A stretch of 64,000 nt of DNA. Source: Oxalobacteraceae bacterium (GTDB lineage: Bacteria; Pseudomonadota; Gammaproteobacteria; Burkholderiales; Burkholderiaceae_D). Positions 8,865-18,971 of the stretch are shown piece after piece. The notes beneath the pieces are model-generated. The model had not been told where the DNA came from and searched no databases. It worked only from the letters and a program-made list of their open reading frames with translations. How positions within the stretch are numbered: the stretch's first letter is position 1; each line of letters opens with the position of its first letter. The translations under genes and the position numbers were made by a program. The stretch covers positions 1 to 64,000 of the forward strand of contig JAJTGC010000006.1 of assembly GCA_021298975.1 (NCBI GenBank). Reading direction: 5' to 3'.

Positions 8865-10391
8865 ATGAGCCATCCTGTGATTCCGATTGTTGCCAACCCA
8901 GAGGCCCTCAAGGCCGATGGCCTTGGCTGTCACTCTGGTAAAGACCAGCTGAATGCCGCTGCGCGCGCGGCGGGCAAGAGCGACACATTGGATCAGTACG
9001 CGCAGGATTATCCGAAGGGCCCGCACGATCAGCCACAGAGCATGTGCCCCGCCTTTGGTTCACTGCGTGTCGGGCTGCGCATGCGCCGCACCGCGACCAT
9101 CTTGTCGGGCTCGGCTTGCTGCGTCTACGGACTGACCTTTACGTCGCATTTTTATGGCGCACGCAGAAGCGTGGGCTATGTACCGTTTGATTCCGAATCG
9201 CTCGTCACAGGCAAGTTGTTCGAAGACATTCGGGAAGCGGTTCATAAAGAAGCCAATCCGGATCTGTATGACGCCATCGTGATCATCAATCTGTGTGTGC
9301 CTACTGCCAGCGGTGTACCGCTGCAGATTCTGCCCAAAGAAATCAATGGTGTTCGCATCATCGGTATTGATGTACCAGGATTTGGTGTGCCCACGCATGC
9401 CGAAGCCAAAGACGTGCTCGCCGGCGCCATGCTGCGTTATGCGCGTAACGAAGCCGGTGCGGGCCCGGTGGCCGCGCCTCGCAATGGTCGCAGCGACAAA
9501 CCCACGATCACCCTGATCGGCGAAATGTTCCCCGCAGATCCGGTCACCATTGGCATGATGCTCGAGCCCATGGGCCTGGCCGCCGGTCCGGTAGTGCCGA
9601 CGCGCGAATGGCGCGAATTGTATGCCGCGCTGGATTGCGCTGCGGTCGCCGCGATTCATCCTTTTTATACTGCCAGCGTGCGCGAATTCGAAGCCGCCGG
9701 TCGCCAAGTGATCGGCTCCGCACCTGTGGGTCATGACGGCACTGAAGCCTGGCTGCAGGCCATCGGCAATAGCTGCAACATCGGTCAGGCACAAATTGAT
9801 GCGGCAAAAAATCGCATGCTGCCTGCGGTGCGTGCGGCACTGGCCGCCAAGCCAATCAAAGGTCGCATCACCCTGTCAGGCTACGAAGGCTCCGAGTTGC
9901 TGGTCGCGCGTCTCTTGGTCGAGAGCGGTGCCGACTTGCGTTATGTCGGCACGGCCTGTCCGAAAACCATACACAGCGCTGCCGATCTGGAATGGCTCAA
10001 TGCGCGCGGCGTGCATGTGCAATATCGCGCCTCGCTGGAGCAAGACATCGCGGCCGTGCATGAATTCAAACCGGATCTCGCGATCGGCACCACGCCGGTT
10101 GTGCAGGCCGCCAAGGAAATGTCGGTTCCCGGACTGTATTTCACCAACCTGATTTCTGCGCGCCCTTTGATGGGGCCTGCCGGTGCCGGTTCACTCGCTG
10201 CGGTGGTCAATGCGGCGATTGGCAACAAAGCCCGCATGGAAGACATGAAATCGTTTTTCGGTGGCACCGGCATGGGCGACAGCGCCGGTGTCTGGGAAGG
10301 CAAGCCGCAAGAACGTCCCGAGTTCCGCGTTGAGACCCGCCGCCGTCTGGACAAGGCTGCGAAGAAACGCAAAGCCGAGGAGATGATCTGA
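8865..10391 (+). CDS. bchY: Chlorophyllide a reductase subunit Y
   Basis: 508 aa nitrogenase-like subunit between bchX and bch[63 protein letters not shown]. Confidence 0.95.
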   Translation: MSHPVIPIVANPEALKADGLGCHSGKDQLNAAARAAGKSDTLDQYAQDYPKGPHDQPQSMCPAFGSLRVGLRMRRTATILSGSACCVYGLTFTSHFYGARRSVGYVPFDSESLVTGKLFEDIREAVHKEANPDLYDAIVIINLCVPTASGVPLQILPKEINGVRIIGIDVPGFGVPTHAEAKDVLAGAMLRYARNEAGAGPVAAPRNGRSDKPTITLIGEMFPADPVTIGMMLEPMGLAAGPVVPTREWRELYAALDCAAVAAIHPFYTASVREFEAAGRQVIGSAPVGHDGTEAWLQAIGNSCNIGQAQIDAAKNRMLPAVRAALAAKPIKGRITLSGYEGSELLVARLLVESGADLRYVGTACPKTIHSAADLEWLNARGVHVQYRASLEQDIAAVHEFKPDLAIGTTPVVQAAKEMSVPGLYFTNLISARPLMGPAGAGSLAAVVNAAIGNKARMEDMKSFFGGTGMGDSAGVWEGKPQERPEFRVETRRRLDKAAKKRKAEEMI

Positions 10392-11863
10392 TGTTTGTCA
10401 TCGACCACGACAGAGCAGGCGGTTACTGGGGCGCGGTGTATGTATTCACCGCGATCAAAGGACTGCAAGTCATCATTGATGGCCCGGTCGGTTGCGAAAA
10501 CCTGCCCGTCACGTCCGTCTTGCATTACAGCGATGCCTTGCCGCCGCATGAACTGCCGATCGTGGTCACAGGTCTGGCAGAAGAACAACTCGGTCGCGAA
10601 GGCACCGAAGGCTCAATGAAGCGAGCGCATGCAACGCTGGATCCGGATTTGCCTGCGGTCGTGGTGACCGGTTCAATTGCCGAAATGATCGGTGGCGGTG
10701 TCACACCCGAAGGCACCAACATCCTGCGCTTTTTGCCGCGCACGATTGATGAAGACCAGTGGCAGTGCGCGAACCGCGCGATGCTCTGGCTGTGGAATGA
10801 ATACGGCATGCGTCATGTACCTGCGCGCAAGCCATTTGCCGAGCGCGCACCGGACGAAAAACCGCGCGTCAATATCATTGGCCCCAGCTACGGCACCTTC
10901 AACATGCCCAGTGATCTGGCCGAGATTCGTCGACTGGTGCAAGGCATTGGTGCTGAAGTCAACATGGTATTCCCGCTCGGCAGTCACCTCGCGGATGTAT
11001 CGCGACTGGTCGAGGCGGATGTGAATATCTGCATGTACCGCGAGTTCGGCCGGCTGTTGTGTGAAGCGCTGGATCGTCCTTACTTGCAGGCGCCGATTGG
11101 TCTGCACAGCACCACCAAATTTTTACGCAAGCTGGGCGAATTGCTCAATCTCGATCCCGAGCCATTCATCGAGCGCGAGAAGCACACCACCATCAAGCCC
11201 ATCTGGGACTTGTGGCGCTCGGTCACGCAGGATTTTTTTGGCACCGCCACCTTTGCGGTGGTGGCCAATGAGACTTATGCACGCGGTCTGCGGCATTTCC
11301 TTGAAGATGAGATGGGCCTGCCCTGCAACTTTGCGGTGTCACGCAAGCCGGGTCAAAAAACCGATAACGAAGCGGTGCGTCAGCTGGTGCGCGAGAAGCC
11401 ACCGTTGATCATGTACGGCAGCTACAACGAGCGCATGTATCTGGCCGAAGCCGGTGGATCTTCGCCGATGAAACCGTCGTTCATTCCTGCGTCGTTTCCC
11501 GGCGCAATCATTCGCCGCCATACCGGTACACCGTTCATGGGCTATGCAGGTGCGACTTATTTGATTCAAGAGTTTTGTAATTGCCTGTTTGATGCGCTGT
11601 TTCACATCCTGCCGCTGGGTACCGACATGGACAAGGTCGATGCGACGCTGGCGAAGAGCCATCAGAACACCGCGTGGGATGACGAGGCGCGCGATCTCCT
11701 GAATGACATGGTCGCCGCCGAGCCGGTGCTGGTTCAGATTTCAGTGGCCAAACGTTTGCGTGACCGCGCCGAGCGCGATGCGCGACGTGCGGGTGAAGAC
11801 AGCGTTTCTGTGGAGAGAGTTGCGCAAGCGCGCGATGCGATGCGGGTCGGAGAACCGGCCTGA
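10391..11863 (+). CDS. bchZ: Chlorophyllide a reductase subunit Z
   Basis: 490 aa: [62 protein letters not shown]; overlaps the bchY stop (TGATG). Confidence 0.95.
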   Translation: MFVIDHDRAGGYWGAVYVFTAIKGLQVIIDGPVGCENLPVTSVLHYSDALPPHELPIVVTGLAEEQLGREGTEGSMKRAHATLDPDLPAVVVTGSIAEMIGGGVTPEGTNILRFLPRTIDEDQWQCANRAMLWLWNEYGMRHVPARKPFAERAPDEKPRVNIIGPSYGTFNMPSDLAEIRRLVQGIGAEVNMVFPLGSHLADVSRLVEADVNICMYREFGRLLCEALDRPYLQAPIGLHSTTKFLRKLGELLNLDPEPFIEREKHTTIKPIWDLWRSVTQDFFGTATFAVVANETYARGLRHFLEDEMGLPCNFAVSRKPGQKTDNEAVRQLVREKPPLIMYGSYNERMYLAEAGGSSPMKPSFIPASFPGAIIRRHTGTPFMGYAGATYLIQEFCNCLFDALFHILPLGTDMDKVDATLAKSHQNTAWDDEARDLLNDMVAAEPVLVQISVAKRLRDRAERDARRAGEDSVSVERVAQARDAMRVGEPA

Positions 11864-11983
11864 TGCGCAGCTTGAGATCACACAAGCGCACGAAAAGAAT
11901 GTCGTGGCAGTTCGCCGCGGACGCCCGGGGTTGCGGGGCTTCACGCACCAATGGCTGCAAGGCTAATTTGAAGGAGCGTACTC

Positions 11984-12130
11984 ATGGCTGAAAGGAAAAG
12001 CATCTCCGGGATGACCGATGAGGAGGCTCAGGAATTCCATGCGTATTACATGCAGGGCATGGTGGGTTTCACGGCAGTCGCTGTGATTGCACACATCCTC
12101 GTATGGGCATGGCGTCCCTGGATCACCTGA
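11984..12130 (+). CDS. pufB: Light-harvesting complex 1 beta polypeptide
   Basis: 48 aa (below the ORF-track cut-off): [48 protein letters not shown]; classic LH1 beta with conserved His; AAGGAG Shine-Dalgarno upstream. Confidence 0.95.
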   Translation: MAERKSISGMTDEEAQEFHAYYMQGMVGFTAVAVIAHILVWAWRPWIT

Positions 12131-12162
12131 TCTCGGATAGACGATAACTAAGGAATACTGCT

Positions 12163-12384
12163 ATGGCACATACACATCTGAACACAGAGAAGCACCTGAA
12201 GGATCACAGCCTGACCTCATGGATGGTTTTCGCACTGGGATTTCTGATCGTCTTAAGCATCGCTCTCGTCGGTACGCTGACGGGCATGCCGTGGCGAAGC
12301 TGGTTGCCCGGAGCTGAAAGTTGCAAATCGCTGTTCGGCGGTGTGCAGGCCGCAGTGTATTCATTTATGTCACACACACTTTAG
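12163..12384 (+). CDS. Uncharacterised 73-aa single-TM protein encoded between pufB and pufA
   Basis: [81 protein letters not shown] 8-9 nt upstream; sits between two unmistakable LH1 genes on the same strand. Confidence 0.85.
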   Translation: MAHTHLNTEKHLKDHSLTSWMVFALGFLIVLSIALVGTLTGMPWRSWLPGAESCKSLFGGVQAAVYSFMSHTL

Positions 12385-12397
12385 GGAGGTAGGAACC

Positions 12398-12580
12398 ATG
12401 TGGAGAATATGGCGCCTTTACGATCCCCTGCGAGCCATGGTGGTTCAAGGGATCTTCTTGTTCGGACTCGCAGCGATGATTCATCTCATCCTGCTCTCGA
12501 CGAACAAATTCAACTGGCTCGATGGAGCAAAAGGGGCACCGACGGCACAAAATGCGCCGATGCCTGGACCATCGTCCTAA
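12398..12580 (+). CDS. pufA: Light-harvesting complex 1 alpha polypeptide
   Basis: [62 protein letters not shown]1 alpha signature; GGGAGG RBS. Start trimmed from 12341 to ATG 12398. Confidence 0.95.
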   Translation: MWRIWRLYDPLRAMVVQGIFLFGLAAMIHLILLSTNKFNWLDGAKGAPTAQNAPMPGPSS

Positions 12581-12581
12581 A

Positions 12582-12639
12582 CCCACTTTTTACAGTGGTG
12601 GGGCAGGCGGGCGCGGCCGCAAGCTGACGCAACCTGCCC
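12582..12639 (+). promoter_or_regulatory. Tandem intercistronic hairpins between pufA and pufL (probable mRNA stabiliser/processing element)
   Basis: CCACTttttacAGTGG (12583-12598) followed by GGGCAGG-N25-CCTGCCC (12601-12639); puf mRNA segment stability in Rhodobacter is controlled by hairpins at this position. Confidence 0.65.
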
Positions 12640-12694
12640 TCAATACAGAATTTATGAGGAATGACGCAGTGCATTCCTGCAGGAGGGCTCCATC

Positions 12695-13522
12695 ATGGCC
12701 ATGCTGAGTTTTGAAAAAAAATATCGTGTACGCGGAGGCACCCTGATAGGGGGTGATCTCTTCGATTTCTGGATTGGCCCCTTTTATGTGGGCTTCTTCG
12801 GCGTGACCACGATCTTCTTCGCGTTCCTCGGAACGGCCCTGATACTGTGGGGGGCGTCGCAGGGTCCGACCTGGAATCTCTGGCAGATTAATATTGCGCC
12901 ACCGGATCTCAAATATGGCCTGCGCATGGCACCGTTAATGGAAGGCGGCCTGTGGCAGCTCATCACGGTCTGTGCGATCGGCGCCTTTGGATCGTGGGCG
13001 ATGCGCGAAGTGGAAATTTGCAGAAAACTCGGCATGGGCTATCACGTCCCCGCGGCGTTTTCTGTTGCGATTTTTGCTTACGTCACGCTCGAAGTGATAC
13101 GTCCGGTACTGATGGGCGGCTGGGGACATGCTTTCCCTTACGGTATTTTCAGTCACCTCGACTGGGTATCGAATGTCGGCTACCAGTATCTGCACTTCCA
13201 CTACAACCCGGCGCACATGCTGGCGATTACCTTCTTCTTCACGACCACGCTGGCGCTGTCCATGCACGGCGGTCTGGTGCTCTCATCTACCAACCCGGGC
13301 AAGGGCGAAGTTGTCAAGACGCCTGAGCATGAAGATACCTATTTCCGTGATCTGATCGGTTATTCGGTTGGCACATTGGGCATTCACCGTCTTGGTTTGT
13401 TCCTCGCGCTGGCAGCGGTGCTGTTCTCGGCGCTTTGCATCGTGATCTCGGGACCGTTCTGGAGCCGCGGCTGGCCGGAGTGGTGGAGCTGGTGGCTGAA
13501 CATGCCTATCTGGAACCGATAA
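12695..13522 (+). CDS. pufL: Photosynthetic reaction center L subunit
   Basis: [50 protein letters not shown]. Confidence 0.97.
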   Translation: MAMLSFEKKYRVRGGTLIGGDLFDFWIGPFYVGFFGVTTIFFAFLGTALILWGASQGPTWNLWQINIAPPDLKYGLRMAPLMEGGLWQLITVCAIGAFGSWAMREVEICRKLGMGYHVPAAFSVAIFAYVTLEVIRPVLMGGWGHAFPYGIFSHLDWVSNVGYQYLHFHYNPAHMLAITFFFTTTLALSMHGGLVLSSTNPGKGEVVKTPEHEDTYFRDLIGYSVGTLGIHRLGLFLALAAVLFSALCIVISGPFWSRGWPEWWSWWLNMPIWNR

Positions 13523-13543
13523 AGAAAGCGACAGGAGACCACG

Positions 13544-14521
13544 ATGGCTGACTACCAAAATCTTTTCACTGCCGTGCAGGTTGCTGGTCCCGTGCATGAC
13601 GGGATTGAGCTGCACGATTCGATGAGCCCGCGCACGGGCAAACCATTCCTGCTGCATCTCGCCGGGCGTCTGGGCAATGCACAGATTGGCCCTATCTATC
13701 TGGGTGGCCTGGGCGTCATGTCGCTGATGTTTGGCTTGGTGGCGTTCAACATCATCGGCATGAACATGCTGGCGTCGGTGAACTGGGATCCGATTCAATT
13801 TATTCGGCAGCTGTTCTGGCTCGCGCTGGAGCCGCCCGCACCGGGCAATGGTCTCAAGCTCGCACCGCTCAATCAGGGCGGCTGGTGGCAGATCGCCGGC
13901 ATGTCGCTGACCATTTCGATTTTGCTGTGGTGGGCCAATGTGTATCGCCGCGCACGTGCGCTCAAAATGGGTACGCACGTCGCGTGGGCGTTTGCGGCAG
14001 CGATCTGGCTGTTCCTCGTGCTGGGTCTGTTCCGTCCGGTGCTCATGGGATCCTGGGGTGAAGCGGTACCGTTCGGTATCTTCCCCCACCTCGACTGGAC
14101 CGCGGCTTTCTCACTGCGTTACGGCAACCTGTTTTACAACCCGTTCCATGCGCTGTCGATCGCCTTCCTGTATGGCTCGGCACTGCTGTTTGCGATGCAC
14201 GGCGCAACCATTCTGGCGGTCGGTCGTTACGGCGGCGAGCGCGAGATCGAACAGATCATCGATCGGGGTACGGCGACCGAGCGTGCCGCCTTGTTCTGGC
14301 GCTGGACCATGGGCTTCAACGCCACCATGGAATCGATTCACCGCTGGGCCTGGTGGTTTGCAGTGCTCTGCCCGCTGACCGGCGGTATCGGCATCCTGCT
14401 GACAGGCACCGTGGTGGATAACTGGTATCTGTGGGCAGTCAAACACGGCGTCGCACCACCTTATCCGCAGGTGTGGGGTCCGGTCATTGATCCGTCCACG
14501 CTGCAGGGAGTAAAACCATGA
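13544..14521 (+). CDS. pufM: Photosynthetic reaction center M subunit
   Basis: 325 aa: [60 protein letters not shown]...[26 protein letters not shown]. Confidence 0.97.
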   Translation: MADYQNLFTAVQVAGPVHDGIELHDSMSPRTGKPFLLHLAGRLGNAQIGPIYLGGLGVMSLMFGLVAFNIIGMNMLASVNWDPIQFIRQLFWLALEPPAPGNGLKLAPLNQGGWWQIAGMSLTISILLWWANVYRRARALKMGTHVAWAFAAAIWLFLVLGLFRPVLMGSWGEAVPFGIFPHLDWTAAFSLRYGNLFYNPFHALSIAFLYGSALLFAMHGATILAVGRYGGEREIEQIIDRGTATERAALFWRWTMGFNATMESIHRWAWWFAVLCPLTGGIGILLTGTVVDNWYLWAVKHGVAPPYPQVWGPVIDPSTLQGVKP

Positions 14522-15585
14522 TCGCCAGACTCTTCCAACTCATGATCATGCTCAGCTTGGGCATGATGCTGACCGCCTGCAAAGACCCTCCCATAGAACG
14601 TCTGCCGATGGATAGCGTTCAGCACGGCTACCGTGGCACGGGCATGGTGCAAGTCTACAATCCGCGCACGGTTGCCAGTCAGGATGCGCTCAACACCGCA
14701 CCACCTTCAACGCCACCGTTACCCGATACCGGGCCGAAGGCCAAAGAGGTCTACAAAAATGTACAGGTGCTGGGTGATTTGTCTGCAGGTCAGTTCGTCG
14801 GACTGATGACCGCGATGACCACTTGGGTATCGCCCAAGGAAGGCTGCGCGTATTGTCACAACGTCGCCAATTTTGCGGAAGACACCAAGTACACCAAGGT
14901 TGTCGCACGCAAGATGATCGAGATGACACGCCACATCAACGGCAACTGGAAAAACCACGTCGCTGAAACTGGCGTTACCTGCTACACCTGTCATCGCGGT
15001 AATCCGGTACCCACGCAAGTCTGGTTCACCCCACTGGAGCAGAACAAGGGTGCCGACTTCATTGGCGACCGGGCCGGTCAGAATACACCGGGCAAGCTGG
15101 TGAACATGTCCTCCTTGCCCACCGATCCGCTGACACCGTATTTGTTGCAGGACAAGCAGATTCGCGTCAATGGTCCGACACCACTGCCATCAGGCAATCG
15201 CAGCTCGATCAAGCAGGCAGAGTGGACCTATGGTTTGATGACGCACATGTCGACGTCGCTCGGCGTCAATTGCACCTACTGCCACAACACGCGTTCCTTC
15301 CAGAGCTGGGAAAGCAGTCCGCCACAGCGTATCACCGCTTATTACGGCATACGCATGGCGCGTGACGTGAACAATGCTTACATGGTGCCTTTGACAGATA
15401 CCTTCCCGGTCAACCGCAAAGGCGAGGGCGGTGATGTCGCCAAGGTGAGCTGCGCGACATGTCATCAGGGTGCTTACAAGCCGCTGTATGGCTATCCCAT
15501 GCTCAAAGATCATCCGTATCTGGGGGGGCCTGCCAAGAGCGCGGCAGCACCGGCCAATGAAGTCACGAAGACCGCAGCAAAGTAA
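14518..15585 (+). CDS. pufC: Reaction-center-bound tetraheme cytochrome c subunit (lipoprotein)
   Basis: Lipobox (LGMMLTAC) and four CxxCH motifs: CAYCH, CYTCH, CTYCH, CATCH; overlaps the pufM stop (ATGA). Confidence 0.96.
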   Translation: MIARLFQLMIMLSLGMMLTACKDPPIERLPMDSVQHGYRGTGMVQVYNPRTVASQDALNTAPPSTPPLPDTGPKAKEVYKNVQVLGDLSAGQFVGLMTAMTTWVSPKEGCAYCHNVANFAEDTKYTKVVARKMIEMTRHINGNWKNHVAETGVTCYTCHRGNPVPTQVWFTPLEQNKGADFIGDRAGQNTPGKLVNMSSLPTDPLTPYLLQDKQIRVNGPTPLPSGNRSSIKQAEWTYGLMTHMSTSLGVNCTYCHNTRSFQSWESSPPQRITAYYGIRMARDVNNAYMVPLTDTFPVNRKGEGGDVAKVSCATCHQGAYKPLYGYPMLKDHPYLGGPAKSAAAPANEVTKTAAK

Positions 15586-15621
15586 CGCCGCAAGACAGCG
15601 CAGCACATAAAACGCATCAGC

Positions 15622-15643
15622 AATCCCGGCGCAAGCCGGGATT
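15622..15643 (+). terminator. Hairpin after pufC (terminator-like or REP-type palindrome)
   Basis: AATCCCGGC-gcaa-GCCGGGATT perfect 9-bp stem, 37 bp after the pufC stop; no strong U-tract. Confidence 0.5.
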
Positions 15644-15700
15644 TGTCTGCCACTTCAAACGGCAGCCAGTGATCAGCATCCACCGATTGCGGAGTCTTCC

Positions 15701-16483
15701 ATGAGTACAGGCCGACTCGTCAGCAAACAAATCCCCAGCACGGCAGCGTCCGATGCCGCGCCTGAAACGTCCGCACGTACAAAAATCATCGACGCGCCCC
15801 TGCACGGCATCGCGGTCGTCCTGCTGTCTAAGCTGCGACGCGCGTATTGGCATTGGGGCTGGCAGCGCATTGCGTTTGGCAGCTGGTGGCCCAACACCAC
15901 GCCCGGCCTGACGTTCATGAAGACGCTCGGCAGCGGAAAAGAGGGTGGCTTTGGTCTGATGCCCAGCCTCTCGCATCAAGGTATGTTCTGCATCTTCGAC
16001 AGCGAGACCGAGGCGAATGATTTCGTCAACAAGTCCGCACTCATTGCGCGCTATCGCGACCGCAGTGAGGAACTTTTTATCGCAACACTCAGGCCTGCCA
16101 GCGTGCGCGGCAGCTGGGATGGAATGACGCTGGGTGAAGGCGACAGCCTGCCTGCGGATGCGATGCTGGCCACGCTCACTCGCGCCTCGATACGCCCACG
16201 CGCAGCAGCGCAATTCTGGCGGCATGCGCCGGCCGCGCAGGACAGTCTGGCCGACGCGCCCGGTTGTCTGCTCGCCGCCGGATTGGGTGAAGCGCCCGTA
16301 CTACGACAAGCGACCTTCAGTCTCTGGCGCAGCACCGCAGCGATGGACGCCTATGCACGCACGGGCGCGCACCGTGATGCCATCAGCGCGGCATGGAAAC
16401 ACCAGTTCTTCTCCGAATCCATGTTCGTCCGATTCCAGCCCTTGTCCTTGCAAGGCACATGGAAAGGACAATCGTTTGACTAG
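15701..16483 (+). CDS. crtA: Spheroidene monooxygenase
   Basis: 260 aa with GFGLMPSLSHQGMFCIFDSE...ATLTRASIRPRAAAQFWR...WKHQFFSESMFVRFQP; CrtA family features, adjacent to crtD/crtC. Confidence 0.88.
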   Translation: MSTGRLVSKQIPSTAASDAAPETSARTKIIDAPLHGIAVVLLSKLRRAYWHWGWQRIAFGSWWPNTTPGLTFMKTLGSGKEGGFGLMPSLSHQGMFCIFDSETEANDFVNKSALIARYRDRSEELFIATLRPASVRGSWDGMTLGEGDSLPADAMLATLTRASIRPRAAAQFWRHAPAAQDSLADAPGCLLAAGLGEAPVLRQATFSLWRSTAAMDAYARTGAHRDAISAAWKHQFFSESMFVRFQPLSLQGTWKGQSFD

Positions 16484-18044
16484 TGCGCTACACGAACATC
16501 GCGTTGTGGTCGTAGGTGCGGGTGTCGCGGGCCTGGTGGCGGCATTGCAGCTCGCGCAGCGCCATATGCAAGTCACTCTGATCGAAGCGGCGGATCAGCC
16601 CGGCGGCAAGATGCGACAGTTGATGGTGGATGGCGCGGCGATCGATAGTGGCCCCACCGTCTTCACCATGCGCTGGATTTTCGAGCAGATCTACGCCAAC
16701 GCAGGCGCCCGGCTCGAGGACGAACTCAAACTCACTGCTTTACCTGTACTCGCACGTCATGCCTGGAGCGAGAACGAGCGCATGGATTTGTTTGCCGACC
16801 CCGGTCGTTCGCGCGACGCCATCGCGCGCCTGGCCGGCCCGGCCGAGGCGGCGCGATTCGTACAGTTCTGCAAACAGGCGCGCGACGTGTATGACACCCT
16901 CGAAGGCCCCTTCATTCGTTCGCAATCGCCCACCCTCGCCAGCATGGCGGGCGATCTCGGTCTGCGTGGATTGGCGGTACTGGCATCACTTGGGCCAATG
17001 AGTAACTTGTGGGATGCGCTGCGCCAGCATTTTCATGATGTCCGACTACAGCAGTTGTTCGGTCGTTACGCCACCTATTGCGGTTCATCTCCCTGGCAAG
17101 CGCCCGCAACGCTGATGCTGATCACGCAAGTCGAGCTGGACGGCGTCTGGTCGGTCGAAGGCGGCATGCATGCGCTGGCCAGATCACTGGCATCGCTCGC
17201 GGAAAAAAATGGCGTGAACATTCGTTATGCATCGCCGTGCGCAGAAATTCTCACCGAGGGCAAAAAAGTATCCGGTGTACGTCTGGCCAGCGGTGAAGTG
17301 CTGCCGGCTGATAGCGTCGTCTTCAATGGCGACGCATCGGCGCTGACGCAAGGCTTGCTCGGTGCAGGCCTCAAGCGCGCAGCGCCTCGGCTATCGCCCA
17401 GCAAGCGTTCCTTGTCAGCGCTCACCTGGAGCGTGCATGCGAGCACCGAGGGCTTTGCGCTGGACAGACACAATGTATTTTTTCAAGCGGACTATGCGCG
17501 TGAATTCAGCGATATTTTTTCACGCGCGCGGCTCCCGCAGACACCCACTGTCTATGTGTGTGCGCAAGATCGCGGCGGTGACGCCGCTGTACCGGAACGA
17601 GACCGCCTGCTGGTGCTCGTCAATGCGCCCGCCGAAGGCAGCCGCACGCTTACTGAACCGGAGATTGATGCATGCGAAACCCATTCCTTTTCCCTGCTGG
17701 CGCGCTATGGCCTGAAGGTGCATCGCACGCCGGAGAACACGCAGCGTACATCGCCGGCGGAATTTCACCGTCTCTTTCCGGGCAGCGCCGGCGCTCTGTA
17801 CGGGATGGCGACCCATGGCTGGATGTCGGCTTTCGCCAGATCGGGAGCGAAGACCCCGCTGCCGGGGCTCTACCTCGCGGGCGGGACAGTACATCCGGGT
17901 CCGGGCGTGCCAATGGCCGCCATGTCGGGCCAACTGGCGGCCGCCACCCTGATGGCTCACCTCGATTCGACCAGCCGGTCCCATCGGGTGGTTATCTCTG
18001 GTGGTACATCGATGCGCTCAGCGACGACGGCAACTACGGGCTGA
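16476..18044 (+). CDS. crtD: 1-hydroxycarotenoid 3,4-desaturase (methoxyneurosporene dehydrogenase)
   Basis: VVVVGAGVAGLVAALQLAQRHMQVTLIEAADQPGGKM...AIDSGPTVFTMRWIFEQIY...GLYLAGGTVHPGPGVPMAAMSGQLAA; likely TTG start at 16476 overlapping the crtA stop (ORF-track start 16134 lies inside crtA). Confidence 0.88.
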   Translation: MTSALHEHRVVVVGAGVAGLVAALQLAQRHMQVTLIEAADQPGGKMRQLMVDGAAIDSGPTVFTMRWIFEQIYANAGARLEDELKLTALPVLARHAWSENERMDLFADPGRSRDAIARLAGPAEAARFVQFCKQARDVYDTLEGPFIRSQSPTLASMAGDLGLRGLAVLASLGPMSNLWDALRQHFHDVRLQQLFGRYATYCGSSPWQAPATLMLITQVELDGVWSVEGGMHALARSLASLAEKNGVNIRYASPCAEILTEGKKVSGVRLASGEVLPADSVVFNGDASALTQGLLGAGLKRAAPRLSPSKRSLSALTWSVHASTEGFALDRHNVFFQADYAREFSDIFSRARLPQTPTVYVCAQDRGGDAAVPERDRLLVLVNAPAEGSRTLTEPEIDACETHSFSLLARYGLKVHRTPENTQRTSPAEFHRLFPGSAGALYGMATHGWMSAFARSGAKTPLPGLYLAGGTVHPGPGVPMAAMSGQLAAATLMAHLDSTSRSHRVVISGGTSMRSATTATTG

Positions 18045-18883
18045 CCCTGATTGCCTTTGTTGGCAGCGTGTTCTCGCCGTACTATCGCGCCGCGCTAAAG
18101 CGTGGTGCCGCCAATCCGGAAAATTATTGCTCGCTCAATGTCGCGTTGTATGGTCGCAATCGGCGCTGGACCATGACCGAGCGTGGCTGCGACAGCATGG
18201 CACGTGACGCATCCAGCTTCACCATCGGACCCAGCAGCCTGCACTGGCATCACGATCATCTGGAAATCGACATCTGCGAAGTCGGCATGCCCCTACCCTG
18301 GCCGGTGCGCGGCAAGGTGCGTGTGTATCCCACATCACTATCGACATTCAGCGCCGCGCTGGATAACCATGGCCGCCACCGATGGGGTCCGCTGGCCGCT
18401 TGCGCGCGTGTCGAGGTTGAGATGGACAAGCCGTCACAGCGCTGGAGCGGTCATGGCTATCTTGATTCGAATGAGGGTGACGAGCCCGTGAGCGAGCCTT
18501 TTCGCGAGTGGGACTGGTCACGCGCCTTGCTGTCCGATGGCTCGGCGGCAGTGATCTACGATGTACAGCAAAAGCAGGGTGCCGATCGTCTGCTCGGTCT
18601 GCGCTTTTATCCCGATGGGCGAATCGAAGAATTTTCGCCCCCGCCGCGCCAGTCGCTGGAACTCACGCGCTGGCGTGTACCGCGGCGCATGCGCAGCGAG
18701 GGTGATGCGCCGGTGCGTGTGATCGACATGCTGGAAGACACGCCTTTCTACGAGCGATCCGTGCTGAAGAGTCGTTTGTTTGGTGAAGATGTCATCAGTG
18801 TGCATGAGACGCTGAATGTGCCGCGATTGGTGTCGCCCGTTGTGCAGACCATGCTGCCTTTCAGAATGCCAAGACGGGCGTGA
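17672..18883 (+). CDS. crtC: Hydroxyneurosporene synthase / carotenoid 1,2-hydratase (start uncertain; conserved part begins about 17963)
   Basis: RFDQPVPSGGYLWWYIDALSDDGNYGLTLIAFVGSVFSPYYRAA...SLNVALYGRNRRWTMTERG...PSSLHWHHDHLEIDI; CrtC family. ORF-track ATG at 17672 lies deep inside crtD. Confidence 0.85.
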   Translation: MRNPFLFPAGALWPEGASHAGEHAAYIAGGISPSLSGQRRRSVRDGDPWLDVGFRQIGSEDPAAGALPRGRDSTSGSGRANGRHVGPTGGRHPDGSPRFDQPVPSGGYLWWYIDALSDDGNYGLTLIAFVGSVFSPYYRAALKRGAANPENYCSLNVALYGRNRRWTMTERGCDSMARDASSFTIGPSSLHWHHDHLEIDICEVGMPLPWPVRGKVRVYPTSLSTFSAALDNHGRHRWGPLAACARVEVEMDKPSQRWSGHGYLDSNEGDEPVSEPFREWDWSRALLSDGSAAVIYDVQQKQGADRLLGLRFYPDGRIEEFSPPPRQSLELTRWRVPRRMRSEGDAPVRVIDMLEDTPFYERSVLKSRLFGEDVISVHETLNVPRLVSPVVQTMLPFRMPRRA

Positions 18884-18971
18884 TCGACTGGTCTTGCCGA
18901 TGCGGGGGTATGGCAGCCAAGTGGCGTTCGTTGACAGCCGCTGGCGCTACCAATGAAAAATGCCAAGCCAC

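Noticed and set aside
16134-16475. N-terminal extension of the crtD ORF (as listed from 16134)
   Set aside because: It runs inside crtA in another frame; conserved crtD sequence starts around 16500, so the TTG at 16476 is a better start.
18884-18971. AAGTGGC ... GCCACTT inverted repeat between crtC and the LRR gene as a terminator
   Set aside because: Only a 7-bp stem with a ~40-nt loop and no U-tract; too weak to call.
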